Shown: positions 34,238 through 43,118 of the stretch, piece by piece
Numbering within the stretch: position 1 is the stretch's first letter
How the letters are laid out: every line of letters starts with the position of its first letter
Source of the DNA: Paenibacillus artemisiicola
Lineage (GTDB): Bacteria > Bacillota > Bacilli > Paenibacillales > Paenibacillaceae
Assembly: GCF_017652985.1 (NCBI RefSeq)
Contig: NZ_JAGGDJ010000001.1
Coordinates: forward strand, 248,001-312,000
Direction: 5' to 3'
DNA: 64,000 nucleotides
Program-made: the position numbers and the translations under genes
The notes under the pieces: model-generated
Databases searched by the model: none
What the model saw: the letters and a program-made list of their open reading frames with translations, nothing else
Told to the model about the DNA's origin: nothing

Positions 34238-34873
34238 TCAGCCCAGCCGGAACCGGCCGGCCGCTTCGTACATCGGCCTTCGGCCCATTAGGGTGCGGTA
34301 CAAGACGATCTCGTCGACGACCCAGCTCCCGGAATCGCCGTCCGTCGCCGCCCTGCCATCCGCGGTCGGCGCGGGCGCGAGCTCCGGCGGCAAGATCGGC
34401 AGGACGAACGGGTCACGGCCGGTAAAGTTTCGGGCGAGGGTGAGATGCGGGCTGTACGAACGCTTCTCCGCTTCGTAGCCCAGCGGAGCCGTCGCCTCGA
34501 CGACGAGGCGCTGCAAGCGGCGCAGCTCCCCGTTCTCGCCGCCGAGGCTCGCCCAGAACACGCGCGGCCGCTCCGGCAGGCCGAACGTGCCGACGCCGGC
34601 GAGCGCAAGGCGGAAGGGACGGAGCGCGCCGGACGCCGCGGCAGCGGCGAGAGATTCTGTCAGCGCCGGGACCCGGTCAGGAGCCGTGTCGCCCAGAAAC
34701 TGCAGCGTCACGTGCAGGTCGGCTTCATGCGTCCATTTGCGGAAGGGCTGCGCGGCTTGGAGCGAACGCGCCCATTCGCCCAGCGTCCGCTTCAGGCCGT
34801 CCGGCAGCGGCGCCGCCACGAAGAGGCGCTGCGGCCGGCTCTCGCCGGCGGATTCGGTCATCGATTCGCCCAT
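34238..34873 (-). CDS. thpR: RNA 2',3'-cyclic phosphodiesterase (2H family)
   Basis: A 211-residue 2H phosphoesterase. Both catalytic HxTx motifs are present: HVTLQFLG in the first half and HLTLARNF in the second, with the N-terminal RLFVAAPLPDGLK typical of ThpR (formerly 2'-5' RNA ligase LigT). It hydrolyses RNA 2',3'-cyclic phosphates in the cytoplasm. AAGGAGG lies 12 bases before the chosen ATG; an ATG 12 bases further downstream is also possible. The gene is monocistronic. Confidence 0.9.
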   Translation of the reverse strand: MGESMTESAGESRPQRLFVAAPLPDGLKRTLGEWARSLQAAQPFRKWTHEADLHVTLQFLGDTAPDRVPALTESLAAAAASGALRPFRLALAGVGTFGLPERPRVFWASLGGENGELRRLQRLVVEATAPLGYEAEKRSYSPHLTLARNFTGRDPFVLPILPPELAPAPTADGRAATDGDSGSWVVDEIVLYRTLMGRRPMYEAAGRFRLG

Positions 34874-34953
34874 ACGCTGCTGCTTCCTCCTTCGGTCGTG
34901 CATGCTTATAGGGTAACCCGGCGGATCGCTGCGCAACCGCTGCGCGCCGGCGC

Positions 34954-34985
34954 TTGACTCTGCCATTGGCGTCAGCCTCTATAAT
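34954..34985 (+). promoter_or_regulatory. MerR-type promoter of the thioredoxin gene
   Basis: TTGACT and TATAAT are separated by 20 bases, the long spacer typical of MerR-activated promoters, and the spacer holds the dyad TGAC-N12-GTCA. The MerR gene at 44572 has an almost identical element. Confidence 0.6.
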
Positions 34986-35028
34986 AAGCGCGCAACCCCA
35001 TGCAAGCACCGAAGGAGGAGAAGCCCCT

Positions 35029-35349
35029 ATGAGCTTGATTACGCAAGCGGAAAGCATGAACCGCTTACGCGAGTTGACGCGGGAAGGCATCGTGCTGGTC
35101 GATTACGGCGCGCCATGGTGCCCGCCCTGCAGAACGCTGGAGCCGATTCTGGAGGAGCTGGGCCAAGAGCTGGCGGACTCGGCCCGCGTCGTGTACGTCG
35201 ACTGCGACGCGCTTCCGGACGCCGCGGCCGCGGCCGGCGTGATGGGCACGCCGACGGTGGTCGTCTACAAGGACGGCCAGCCGATGGAGAAGCTGGTCGG
35301 CCTCCGGTCCAAAGCCGCGTACCGGCTGGCGGCGGAAAAGCAAGGTTGA
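35029..35349 (+). CDS. thioredoxin family protein
   Basis: A 106-residue thioredoxin-fold protein with the active site WCPPC (Cys31, Cys34) in place of the classical WCGPC, and the cis-Pro in GTPTVVVYKDGQ. It has no signal peptide, so it acts as a cytoplasmic disulfide reductase. GAAGGAGGAG precedes the ATG. Its promoter has the MerR-type 20-base spacer shared with the redox-sensor-like MerR gene 9.5 kb away, so thiol stress induction is likely. A long terminator follows. Confidence 0.9.
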   Translation: MSLITQAESMNRLRELTREGIVLVDYGAPWCPPCRTLEPILEELGQELADSARVVYVDCDALPDAAAAAGVMGTPTVVVYKDGQPMEKLVGLRSKAAYRLAAEKQG

Positions 35350-35419
35350 CCGCCCTCGCGTCCGTCAGGCGCGCTCCGGTCGCGTAAAACCGCGGCGGCT
35401 GCGGCGCCGTTCGCCGAAC

Positions 35420-35461
35420 AAGGGGCTGTCCCGAAGCGTATCGCTTCCGGGACAGCCCCTT
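35420..35461. terminator. terminator between thioredoxin and LspA-like genes
   Basis: A near-perfect 19-bp stem starting AAGGGGCTGTCCC with one bulged base; it serves both convergent genes. Confidence 0.8.
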
Positions 35462-35489
35462 GCGGCGTCTTATGCCGGCCGCCGCGGCG

Positions 35490-35963
35490 TTACGACGCGA
35501 CGCCGGTGTCCTTCGGTTTCCGCAGGAGCAGCAGCTGCTGCAGCAGGACGGCGGCGATGCCCGCGTTGATGCACAGATCCGCGATGTTCAGAATGCCGTC
35601 GCCCGAGCCGAAGACGAGAAAATCCGTGACCTTGCCGAACAGCAGCCGCTCGACGCCGTTGCCCGCGGCGCCCGCGACGAGCAGGGCGAGGCCGGCATCC
35701 GTCAATCGGCTGCCGCGGCCCTTCGTCCTGCGGTAGTAGAGGACGAGGACGATGAAGAGGACGGCGACGACGCCGAAGAGCCGCCCGTAGCCCTGGAACG
35801 AGCTCCGCGCCGCGCCGGAATTTTGGTAATACGAGAAGTGCAGCAGGCCGTCCAGGAACGGACGGCTGTCGCCGACGCTCATCGTCGACGCCACGATCCG
35901 CTTCGCCGCGAGGTCGACCGCGGTCATCAGCAGGGCGATCCAATAGAACATGTCCGGCTTCAC
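35490..35963 (-). CDS. signal peptidase II-like protein with Asp-to-Glu change
   Basis: A 157-residue protein with four membrane helices, matching LspA in length and block order: AVDLAAKRIV, QNSGAARSS (family NxGAAF), GNGVERLLFGKVTDFL (family GNxxDR...DF) and LNIADLCINAG (family NxAD). LspA removes prolipoprotein signal peptides. The second block has Glu105 where the family has the first catalytic Asp; Asp129 is kept. It is therefore either a divergent second LspA or an inactive relative. The cell needs an active LspA elsewhere, as GerXC is a lipoprotein. Confidence 0.78.
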   Translation of the reverse strand: MKPDMFYWIALLMTAVDLAAKRIVASTMSVGDSRPFLDGLLHFSYYQNSGAARSSFQGYGRLFGVVAVLFIVLVLYYRRTKGRGSRLTDAGLALLVAGAAGNGVERLLFGKVTDFLVFGSGDGILNIADLCINAGIAAVLLQQLLLLRKPKDTGVAS

Positions 35964-36161
35964 CGACCTTTCGTTCGCATACGTCCAGCATACCCGGGTT
36001 TGCTCCTCCGCACAACCCGGCCGGCCGCAGCGGGGCGGGCCGCCTCAAAATCGCCGTTTCGCTTCCGCAACTTTTCAGTCATGGAAGCGTTTTAAAGCAT
36101 GTAAAATAGTACCAGACGCAATGCCAAGCCAAGCGAGCCGATAATGAGGAGGAGGTTTCTC

Positions 36162-36911
36162 ATGCAACTGACGTTCGAGCAAAAAACCGCCATGCTGGAG
36201 CACGGCTACGTGCACGTCCCCGGCGCCGTGCCGAAAATCATGGTCGACCGGGCGATGCGCCACATCAACCATTCGGTCGGGCAAGGGATGGATCCCGCGC
36301 GGATGACGACGTTCCGCTCCCAATCGTACTGCCCGGAGCTGCAGGGCACGCCGCCGATCGCGGACCTGTTCAACGCGACGCCGGTCAAATCGCTGGTCGA
36401 GGACTTGATCGGCGAAGGCCGGGCGCTGCCGGTCCGCGACGGCCAGATCGCGCTGCGCTTCCCGTCGCTGAACGAGCCGCCGCCGAAGCCGGGCATTCAT
36501 CTGGACGGCATGTACACGCCGACGAACGGCATGAAGGAAGGGACGATCGGGAATTTCACGATGCTCGTCGGCGTGCTGCTGAGCCCGGTCCGGGAGGACA
36601 ACGCGGGGAACTTCACCGTGTGGCCGGGCACGCATCGCCTCTACGAGGCGTACTTCAAGGAGCACGGACCCGAATCGCTGCTGAACGGCATGCCCCCGGT
36701 CGACCTGCCGGCGCCGGTGCAGACGCGCGGGGAGCCGGGCGACGTCTTCCTGGTCCATTACCAGATCGGGCACGGCGTCGCGCCGAACGTCTCGCCGCTG
36801 CCGCGGTACGCGATCTTCTTCCGCGTGAAGCACGTGGAGCATCACCTGGATTGGAAGGCGCCGATGCGGGACATCTGGCTGCATTGGCCGGGGATTCGCG
36901 CCATCCGGTGA
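36162..36911 (+). CDS. phytanoyl-CoA dioxygenase family protein
   Basis: A 249-residue Fe(II)/2-oxoglutarate-dependent oxygenase of the PhyH family. The iron-binding HxD is His113-Leu-Asp115 (GIHLDGMY), the distal His is in HYQIGHGVAPN, and RYAIFFRV carries the 2-oxoglutarate-binding Arg. It is the first of three PhyH-type genes in the window, each in a different branch. The ATG at 36162 follows AGGAGGAGG; the ATG at 36144 lies inside that ribosome site. The substrate is unknown, possibly a small natural-product intermediate. Confidence 0.9.
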   Translation: MQLTFEQKTAMLEHGYVHVPGAVPKIMVDRAMRHINHSVGQGMDPARMTTFRSQSYCPELQGTPPIADLFNATPVKSLVEDLIGEGRALPVRDGQIALRFPSLNEPPPKPGIHLDGMYTPTNGMKEGTIGNFTMLVGVLLSPVREDNAGNFTVWPGTHRLYEAYFKEHGPESLLNGMPPVDLPAPVQTRGEPGDVFLVHYQIGHGVAPNVSPLPRYAIFFRVKHVEHHLDWKAPMRDIWLHWPGIRAIR

Positions 36912-36920
36912 CGGGCGGTT

Positions 36921-36950
36921 TTGCCAGCGCGCCCGTCCAAGCCGTATAAT
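36921..36950 (+). promoter_or_regulatory. sigma-A promoter of the nucleoside hydrolase gene
   Basis: TTGCCA, an 18-base spacer and TATAAT, 54 bases before the start codon. Confidence 0.6.
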
Positions 36951-37003
36951 CGAAGGCAGGGCGCGCCGCCCGATTCCAACGCAGAAAGAGTGAACCCCAG
37001 ATC

Positions 37004-37948
37004 ATGGCTATCCCGAAATTCATCATCGACGCCGATACGGGCATCGACGACGCCTTGGCGATTCTATACGGCTTGAAGTCGGACAAGGCCGACATCGTCG
37101 GCATCACGACCGGCTTCGGCAACATTCCCGTCGAGCAAGCGACGGACAACACGCTCCGCATCGTGAAGCTGGCCGGCTTCGAGCACCTCGTTCCCGTGAG
37201 CATGGGGGCCGCCCGCCCGCTAGTCCGCCACCCGGAATTCGCGACCCGCGTGCACGGCCGCAACGGCATCGGCGACGTCGAGCTCCCGCCGTCGTCCCAA
37301 CGGCCGGCCGAGGAGCCCGCGGACGCGTTCATCGTCCGCATGGCCGGCGAGCTCGGCGGCGAGCTGTCGCTCGTGACGCTCGGCCGGCTGACCAATGTCG
37401 CGCACGCGCTCCGCAGGGACCCCGGGCTGCCGGCCAAAATCAAGCACGTCTACGTCATGGGCGGCGCCGTCCGCGTGCCCGGCAACGTCACGCCGGTCGC
37501 CGAAGCCAACATCTGGGGCGACCCCGACGCCGCGGATCTCGTCTTCCGGTCCGGCCTCGCGGTCACGATGATCGGCCTCGACGTGACGCTCCGCACGCGC
37601 CTGCACCAGCATCAGCTGGACGCGCTGCGCCTGCATTGCAAGCCCGAGAACCGCGAAGTCGTCGATTTTATCGACCGTTCGATGCAAGCTTACTTCCGCT
37701 TCTACGGCGAATCGAACGGATTCGACGCTTGCGCGCCGCTGCACGACCCGCTGACGATGCTGGCGGCCGTCGAACCCGGGATCGTGCATACCGAGACGCT
37801 GCGTCTGTCGGTCGAATGCGAAGGCAAGCATTGCCTCGGCATGACCGTCGCGGACCTGCGGCACCGCGCGGCCGTCGGACATCCCGTGCGGGTCGGGGTA
37901 GAGGTGGACGCGGCGTCGGCCGTCGAGAAGCTGCTCGCCGTCTTTTAA
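37004..37948 (+). CDS. nucleoside hydrolase (IunH/RihA family)
   Basis: A 314-residue inosine-uridine-preferring-type nucleoside hydrolase. The calcium-binding Asp cluster is FIIDADTGIDDALAI (family DTDxxxDD, with one Asp-Ala swap in the first position pair), and HVYVMGGAV and EANIWGDPDAA follow as expected, with the late Asp in PLHDPLTML. It cleaves the N-glycosidic bond of ribonucleosides for salvage in the cytoplasm. The gene is monocistronic behind a clear promoter. Base preference is not readable. Confidence 0.92.
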   Translation: MAIPKFIIDADTGIDDALAILYGLKSDKADIVGITTGFGNIPVEQATDNTLRIVKLAGFEHLVPVSMGAARPLVRHPEFATRVHGRNGIGDVELPPSSQRPAEEPADAFIVRMAGELGGELSLVTLGRLTNVAHALRRDPGLPAKIKHVYVMGGAVRVPGNVTPVAEANIWGDPDAADLVFRSGLAVTMIGLDVTLRTRLHQHQLDALRLHCKPENREVVDFIDRSMQAYFRFYGESNGFDACAPLHDPLTMLAAVEPGIVHTETLRLSVECEGKHCLGMTVADLRHRAAVGHPVRVGVEVDAASAVEKLLAVF

Positions 37949-38067
37949 GCCGCCGGCCGATCCTGACCGTGCCCGGTTAGTTAGATGACGATCGTACAAT
38001 CCGCCGTTCCGTGGTATAATGGATAAGCATAGGAAGTGCAGAACAATGCGGATGGGAGAGGATCGAC

Positions 38068-38286
38068 ATGACGCGGTTCCTGTTTGAATACGAAGTGCCG
38101 TCGACGGGCAAGAAGGCGACGTTCAGCTGGATCGGCAAGACCGAAGAGGAGGCGCGCGCGGCCGTGCACGCCAAGGTCGCCGATTTCGAGTTCATGGAAT
38201 TGTCCGACATCGTCGTCGGCAACGTGCTCGAAGCCAAAGAAACGACCGGCAACCAATACTACGAATGCGAAGGCTGCAGCGCCTAA
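38068..38286 (+). CDS. small conserved-looking protein of unknown function
   Basis: A 72-residue acidic protein (MTRFLFEYEVPSTGKKATF at its start) with no membrane segment and a C-terminal CEGC motif that could bind metal or form a disulfide. A TATAAT at 38015-38020 and a GGGAGAGG ribosome site support a real gene, and a terminator follows at once. I do not recognise a family. Confidence 0.7.
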   Translation: MTRFLFEYEVPSTGKKATFSWIGKTEEEARAAVHAKVADFEFMELSDIVVGNVLEAKETTGNQYYECEGCSA

Positions 38287-38320
38287 GCGTTCCAGCCGCG
38301 CGATCGCGCGGCGCATGAAG

Positions 38321-38347
38321 AAAGCCCTGGCGACAGGGCTTTTTTTC
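38321..38347 (+). terminator. terminator of the 72-residue protein gene
   Basis: A 9-bp stem AAAGCCCTG / CAGGGCTTT around GCGA, followed by a T-run. Confidence 0.9.
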
Positions 38348-38429
38348 GTGCGCTCCGAACGAGCGGGATACGCCCGCATCGCCGGCAAAATATGGCCGCG
38401 GCTGGCAAATTCCGAGTCTCCATCCAAGA

Positions 38430-38466
38430 TGTAACTGGTTACAGATCCCGCGAAAAGGGTTATAAA
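38430..38466 (+). promoter_or_regulatory. promoter with overlapping palindrome, 3D-domain gene
   Basis: GTTACA, a 17-base spacer and TATAAA form a sigma-A-like promoter. The -35 is the right arm of the palindrome TGTAAC-TG-GTTACA (38430-38443), so a bound regulator would block it. The leader of about 85 bases downstream shows no recognisable riboswitch. Confidence 0.5.
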
Positions 38467-38558
38467 AGGGGAATGCGTATGCGAAGCCAAAGGCAAGGTT
38501 TGGCAATGCCCTAACAGATCGCCAGGATACGTACTTTAGATTGGAGGAATTCTCGCTC

Positions 38559-39098
38559 ATGATCGCAGCAAGAACCATCGCATGCAGCGCGCTCGCGCTG
38601 ACGCTCTTCATAATGACTCAATTTCCGGCGACGGAAGAAGCGAGCGCCGTCGGCGCGCCGGCCGCGCTGCCGGCGACGCCGCTCTTCTCGGCGTCGCTCG
38701 CCAAGTCGCTGACCGTTCCGAACCTCGACGAAGCCCGCGCGTCCGCGCGCAAGGCGAAGGCGAAAACGGCCGCCAAGCAGGCCGTAAAACGCGCCGCCAA
38801 GCCGGCGGGGAAGACGCGCCATTTCGAAGTGACCGCGTATACGGTCGGCGACGACTTCACGCCGTCGCACGGCATTACGGCCAGCGGCGAACGCGTCAAG
38901 GACGGACGCACGCTGGCGTGCCCGAAATCGCTGCCTTTCGGCACGAAGGTCTATTTGCCCGCCTTGGACCGCACGTATACGTGCACGGACCGCGGCGGCA
39001 TGATCAAAGAAGGCCATCTCGACATTTACATGGATTCGCTCAAGGAGGCGCTCCGGTTCGGGCGCCGGCAAATGAAGGCCGTGTTGACCGCGGCCTGA
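38559..39098 (+). CDS. secreted 3D-domain protein (wall-active)
   Basis: A 179-residue protein with a signal peptide (to about residue 33), a basic Lys/Ala-rich linker (residues about 65-90) suited to contact with teichoic acid or peptidoglycan, and a C-terminal 3D domain. The three conserved Asp-type positions appear in ITASGERVKDG, TYTCTDRGGMIKEGHLD and DIYMDSLKEAL. 3D domains have the MltA double-psi barrel and act as murein lytic transglycosylases (YocH, YabE). I use the ATG 11 bases behind GGAGG; an upstream TTG lies in the ribosome site itself. Confidence 0.9.
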   Translation: MIAARTIACSALALTLFIMTQFPATEEASAVGAPAALPATPLFSASLAKSLTVPNLDEARASARKAKAKTAAKQAVKRAAKPAGKTRHFEVTAYTVGDDFTPSHGITASGERVKDGRTLACPKSLPFGTKVYLPALDRTYTCTDRGGMIKEGHLDIYMDSLKEALRFGRRQMKAVLTAA

Positions 39099-39174
39099 CC
39101 CGCATACGCGCAGGCGATCGATCAAGCCTTGCATCTTCATGACGGACGGGCCGCGCAGGCCCGGCGTCCTGACC

Positions 39175-39221
39175 GCAAAGGGCTGTTTCCGCGGAAGCTT
39201 CCGCCGGAAACAGCCCTTTGC
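39175..39221. terminator. bidirectional terminator
   Basis: Stem starting CAAAGGGCTGTTTCC with its complement and one bulge, between the 3D-domain gene and the convergent DJ-1/PfpI gene. Confidence 0.75.
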
Positions 39222-39250
39222 CTCGTTCGCGGACCCGCGTCCGCCCGCCG

Positions 39251-39775
39251 TCAGTAAGCGTCCACGCCGAGCTTCTTGATCGTCTCCTCGATGAAGAACG
39301 GCTCGTCGTCCGGCGTGCGCGAGGTAATCCAGTTCTCGTCGACCACGACCTGCTTGTCGATGAACCGGGCGCCGGCATCGTTCAGCTCGGCATGCAGCTC
39401 GGGGAACGCGGTCAGGTTGCGGCCCCGGATCAGTCCGGCCTTCTCCAGCAGCAGCGGCCCGTGACAGATCGCGGCGATCGTCTTATGCCGCTTGTCCATG
39501 CCGCGGACGAAGTCGAGCGCCCGCTCGCTGCCGATGAGATGCTCGGGCGACTTGCCGCCCGGAATGACCAGCGCCTCGTAATCGTCCGGGTTCGCCTCGT
39601 CGACGGAGAGGTGGGTCGTATACGAGATCGTGCCCTGCTTGCCCTTCAGCTCCGCGCCTTTCTCCAGGCCGATGATCACGGCTTGATGCCCGTTCTTCGT
39701 GATCGCGTCGTACGGGTTTTTCATCTCGGAATCCTCGAAGTCGTTCGCCAGCAGAAATGCCACTTTATGCGCCAT
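39251..39775 (-). CDS. DJ-1/PfpI family protein (YfkM/YraA type)
   Basis: A 174-residue class I glutamine amidotransferase-like protein. The nucleophile elbow is AAICHGPLLL, with Cys followed by His, and the conserved Glu lies in DFEDSEMKNP near the start. PfpI-type members act as glyoxalase III/deglycase-like or general stress proteins; B. subtilis relatives are YraA and YfkM. The ATG at 39775 has AAGGA ten bases upstream; a GTG three codons earlier is too close. The gene is monocistronic. Confidence 0.9.
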   Translation of the reverse strand: MAHKVAFLLANDFEDSEMKNPYDAITKNGHQAVIIGLEKGAELKGKQGTISYTTHLSVDEANPDDYEALVIPGGKSPEHLIGSERALDFVRGMDKRHKTIAAICHGPLLLEKAGLIRGRNLTAFPELHAELNDAGARFIDKQVVVDENWITSRTPDDEPFFIEETIKKLGVDAY

Positions 39776-40004
39776 CGGTTCCACGTCCTTTTCCGATTGA
39801 GAGTGATGTCGTCCGCGGCCTTCAAGGCCGTCCGGCTTACGGTTTCTTTACCCGCCCGGACGGGGGCGGAATCAGGCGGCCGTTCGGCGCGGCGCACGCG
39901 GAAGCTGTTTGAAACGCGCCGCCGCTGGCGTAAGGGAGAGTGACGGATTGTCCGGTTGGACATGCTAGACATGAAAATCCGCCTAAAGGAGGAATGGCGC
40001 GGAA

Positions 40005-40811
40005 ATGAAATCGACCTCGAAAATCACCCTGCACGGCTTCAACAATTTGACCAAATCGCTCAGCTTCAACCTGTACGACGTCTGTTATACCGGTACGAAG
40101 GACGAGCGCGAAGCGTATATCGCCTATATCGACGAGCAGTACAACGCCGACCGGCTGACGCATATTCTGAACACCGTCGCGGACATCATCGGCGCGCATC
40201 CGCTGAACGTCGCCCAGCAGGATTACGTCCCGCAGGGGGCCAGCGTCACGATGCTCGTCTCCGAAGGGCCGGTCGTCGAGGTGCCGCCTTCGAGTTTCGA
40301 GGAATCGCCGGGGCCGCTGCCCGAGAACGTGGTCATCCAGCTGGACAAGAGCCATATTACGGTTCATACGTACCCCGAATTTCATCCCGACGTCGAGATC
40401 AGCACCTTCCGGGCGGACATCGACGTCTCCACCTGCGGGGAAATTTCGCCGCTCAAGGTGCTCAACTATCTGATTCATTCGTTCGAAGCCGACATCATGA
40501 CGCTCGATTACCGCGTGCGCGGGTTCACCCGGGACGTGAACGGCCGCAAGCTGTACATCGACCACGACATCACCTCCATCCAGAATTATATTCCGGACGA
40601 CGTCGTTGACGCGTACGACATGATCGACGTCAACGTGTACCAGGAGCATATCTTCCATACGAAGTGCAAGCTGCGGGAGTTCGACTTGAACCAGTATCTG
40701 TTCGGGTATACGAAGGACAAGCTCGGAGCGGATGAGCAGCGGGACATCGCGGACCGGCTGAAAGCGGAGATGGACGAAATCTTCTACGGCAAAAACATCC
40801 GCCGCAGCTAA
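40005..40811 (+). CDS. speD: S-adenosylmethionine decarboxylase proenzyme, long E. coli type
   Basis: A 268-residue SpeD of the long class. The self-processing site is [13 protein letters not shown], with cleavage expected between Lys115 and Ser116 to create the pyruvoyl cofactor; the conserved catalytic Cys is in [11 protein letters not shown]. It makes decarboxylated SAM for spermidine synthesis. The start ATG follows AAAGGAGG. No spermidine synthase gene is adjacent. The C-terminal [13 protein letters not shown] matches the family end. A strong terminator follows. Confidence 0.95.
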   Translation: MKSTSKITLHGFNNLTKSLSFNLYDVCYTGTKDEREAYIAYIDEQYNADRLTHILNTVADIIGAHPLNVAQQDYVPQGASVTMLVSEGPVVEVPPSSFEESPGPLPENVVIQLDKSHITVHTYPEFHPDVEISTFRADIDVSTCGEISPLKVLNYLIHSFEADIMTLDYRVRGFTRDVNGRKLYIDHDITSIQNYIPDDVVDAYDMIDVNVYQEHIFHTKCKLREFDLNQYLFGYTKDKLGADEQRDIADRLKAEMDEIFYGKNIRRS

Positions 40812-40872
40812 ACGGCAACGCCGAAAGGGAGCCGCTGAACGGTAAAAAGATAGCCGGTAGACGAAAAAGACG

Positions 40873-40913
40873 AAAAAAGCAGCGCGGCCCGGGCGGCCGC
40901 GCTGCTTTTTTTT
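40873..40913 (+). terminator. terminator of speD
   Basis: An 11-bp GC stem GCAGCGCGGCC / GGCCGCGCTGC flanked by A6 and T8. The remaining spacer to 41138 shows no gene. Confidence 0.92.
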
Positions 40914-41138
40914 GCGTCGAATCGAACGGGAAACGTGTCCGGTCGCGGAAGGTCGTGTCGCCGTCCCGGCGCGAGCGGACAAGAAGCCCGCGCATGCGCC
41001 GCCAACCGCGCCCCTGCGGCTCGAAAACCGGGCCATGCTGGCGAAACGGCGCGCGTTTCAAGGCGGCGCCGGGCGATTATTAGAGCTTAACCAAGCGAGC
41101 GGCGCGGAAGTCGCCGCGACGAAAGGCGGTCAGAACCC

Positions 41139-41483
41139 ATGCGAACGTACCGGCCCAAATCGGCCTGCTTGCTCCTGAATCTCGGCGGCTTCGAGCTGCG
41201 GATGCACGAACACGTCACGGTTGCCCGCCGCCTCGGGCGGACGCTCTTCTCGCTCACGGGCGACGGGCTCGTCAAGGTGGAGGAGAGCGCATACGCCGTG
41301 CCGGCGAACGTGCTGGCGCTGAGTCCGGCCGAGCTGAGCGTCTGGTCCGCGATGATCAACGAGCAGCTGCGGGCCGCCGGCTTCGCGGCCGGGGACGCGA
41401 TCATCCTGGCGGCCGGACGGCGGCACCGCGGCACGCTGCCGCTCGGCACCTTCATCGGCTGCGGCATCCAGCTCGGCGCGTAG
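41139..41483 (+). CDS. hypothetical protein, 114 residues
   Basis: A soluble-looking protein beginning MRTYRPKSACLLLNLGGFE, with GAAAGGCGG upstream of the ATG. It has no signal peptide, and the last 50 residues are Ala/Gly-rich. I recognise no family. Codon usage resembles the neighbours. It is convergent to the flippase gene, with only 87 bases between them and no clear hairpin. Confidence 0.55.
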   Translation: MRTYRPKSACLLLNLGGFELRMHEHVTVARRLGRTLFSLTGDGLVKVEESAYAVPANVLALSPAELSVWSAMINEQLRAAGFAAGDAIILAAGRRHRGTLPLGTFIGCGIQLGA

Positions 41484-41570
41484 CTTTCGATGCGGCTTGG
41501 CCTCTGGCGGCTTAGACGCCGGGCCTGTCATGCGCGGGCCGGCGGAGACATGCTGCGCGGCGCAGCCGGT

Positions 41571-43118
41571 TTACCACGACACCGGCGCGCGGCGCACCTG
41601 CTTCCAGCGCCAGGCGTTCGTAAGGGTCAGCAGCGCGAGATAAAGCGCCAGCGCGCCCGTTGCCGACGCCGTGACGCTCCAGAGCAGCGGCCAGCCCTCG
41701 CGGATCAGGAAGTCGTACGCCGCCCGCCCGCAGACGGCCATGACCGACATGCAGAAGCCGACCTTGATGTACGGCTCCACCCGCCAATAGAAGCCGATGC
41801 TGCCGGACACGGAGAAGAAGTTCAGCAGCGTCTGCATGACGATGCCGACGCCGAGGCCGACCGCGACGCCGGCGATGCCGAATTGGCTGCCGAAGACGAA
41901 GATCGACGCCGTCTTGAACGCCGTGGCCAGCACGAAGTTCCACAGCGCGGCTCCCGCCCGTCCGAGGCCGAGCAGAATCGCGTGCAGCGGCGCGTCGAAG
42001 TAGTGAAGGAAGAACATCGGCGCCAGGATCTTGAGCAGCAGCCCCGCTTCCGGCGCGTGATAGACGAGCGTCGTCAGCGGCGTGGCCCAGACGAACAGGA
42101 TGACGGTCGCCGGCGCGCCGATGAGCAGGCCCATCCGGAGCGCTTGGTCCATCCGCGTGTGCATGAGCATGCCCTGCTTGTTCACCGAAGCTTCGCCGAT
42201 CGCGGGGATGAGCGCCGTGGACAGCGAATGCGTGATGAAGCTCGGCATGAACAGGAGCGGAAAGGCGTAGCCGGCTAGCATGCCGAACTGCTTCGTGGCG
42301 ACCGCCGTGCCGATGCCGGCGAGCGCCAGGCTGCTCGTGATGAGCAGCGGCTGGAAGGCGCCGTAGACCGACTGGACGACGCCCTGCCCGGTGGTCGGCA
42401 GGCCGATCTTCAGCAGCTCGGAGAGCGTGGGCTTGCCGGTCCTCAGATGGTTCGACCACGTCTCGCCCGGTTCCTTCGCTTCGCCGTGCAGCTTGTAGCT
42501 GAAGCCGAGGAACAGCAGGCTGATCGCTTCGCTGACGACGGAGGCGGCCATGGCGCCGGCGGCCGCGTACGCGACGCCGTACGGCATCAGCAGGTGCACC
42601 AGCGCGAGCACGCAGGCGATCTGCACCGTATGCTCGAGCACGTCGGAGGCGGCGATCGTCTTCATGCGCTGCATGCCGCGGAAGTAGCCCTTCAGCACGG
42701 CGGAGACGGCGACGATCGGCGCGATCGGCGTGATCGCGAGCATCGCGTAATACGCCCGCTGATCGCTCAGCAGCAGCTTGGCGATCCATTCGGAGCCGAG
42801 CAGCGAGGCGGTCGTGAGCGTGACGCTCAGGATGCCGGTGACGGCCAGCGACACGTGCAGGATGCGCCGCACCTTCGCCCGTTCGCCGCGGGCGCTGGCC
42901 TCCGCGACGAGCTTGGAGATCGCGACCGGCAGGCCGAGCTCCGTGATCGTGATGACGAGGGGCACGAGGGGATGCGCCATCATCAGGATGCCGATGCCCT
43001 CCGCGCCGAGCACGCGGGCGACGAACATGCCGCTGATGAAGCCCAGGATCCGGTTCACGAAGGCCGCGACGGACAAGACGAGCGTGCCTCGCATGAACGA
43101 ATGTTCCGGTTTTGCCAT
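41571..43118 (-). CDS. SpoVB/MurJ-type polysaccharide flippase family protein
   Basis: A 515-residue membrane protein with about 14 helices of the MATE-like MVF/PST (oligosaccharidyl-lipid flippase) superfamily. MRGTLVLSVAAFVNRILGFI and the VLGAEGIGILMMAHPL loop match SpoVB and its B. subtilis paralogues YtgP/YkvU, which move lipid-linked cell-wall or cortex precursors. The start ATG lies 10 bases behind GGGAGG; a long N-terminal extension in frame is not plausible. It stands alone, so a sporulation or vegetative role cannot be told apart. Confidence 0.88.
   Translation of the reverse strand: MAKPEHSFMRGTLVLSVAAFVNRILGFISGMFVARVLGAEGIGILMMAHPLVPLVITITELGLPVAISKLVAEASARGERAKVRRILHVSLAVTGILSVTLTTASLLGSEWIAKLLLSDQRAYYAMLAITPIAPIVAVSAVLKGYFRGMQRMKTIAASDVLEHTVQIACVLALVHLLMPYGVAYAAAGAMAASVVSEAISLLFLGFSYKLHGEAKEPGETWSNHLRTGKPTLSELLKIGLPTTGQGVVQSVYGAFQPLLITSSLALAGIGTAVATKQFGMLAGYAFPLLFMPSFITHSLSTALIPAIGEASVNKQGMLMHTRMDQALRMGLLIGAPATVILFVWATPLTTLVYHAPEAGLLLKILAPMFFLHYFDAPLHAILLGLGRAGAALWNFVLATAFKTASIFVFGSQFGIAGVAVGLGVGIVMQTLLNFFSVSGSIGFYWRVEPYIKVGFCMSVMAVCGRAAYDFLIREGWPLLWSVTASATGALALYLALLTLTNAWRWKQVRRAPVSW

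Noticed and set aside
36144..36161. Earlier ATG start for the first PhyH gene
   Set aside because: It lies inside the AGGAGGAGG ribosome site and adds only MRRRFL.
38467..38558. Riboswitch (c-di-AMP or c-di-GMP type) ahead of the 3D-domain gene
   Set aside because: Such riboswitches do precede wall-hydrolase genes, but I could not find their conserved core sequences here.
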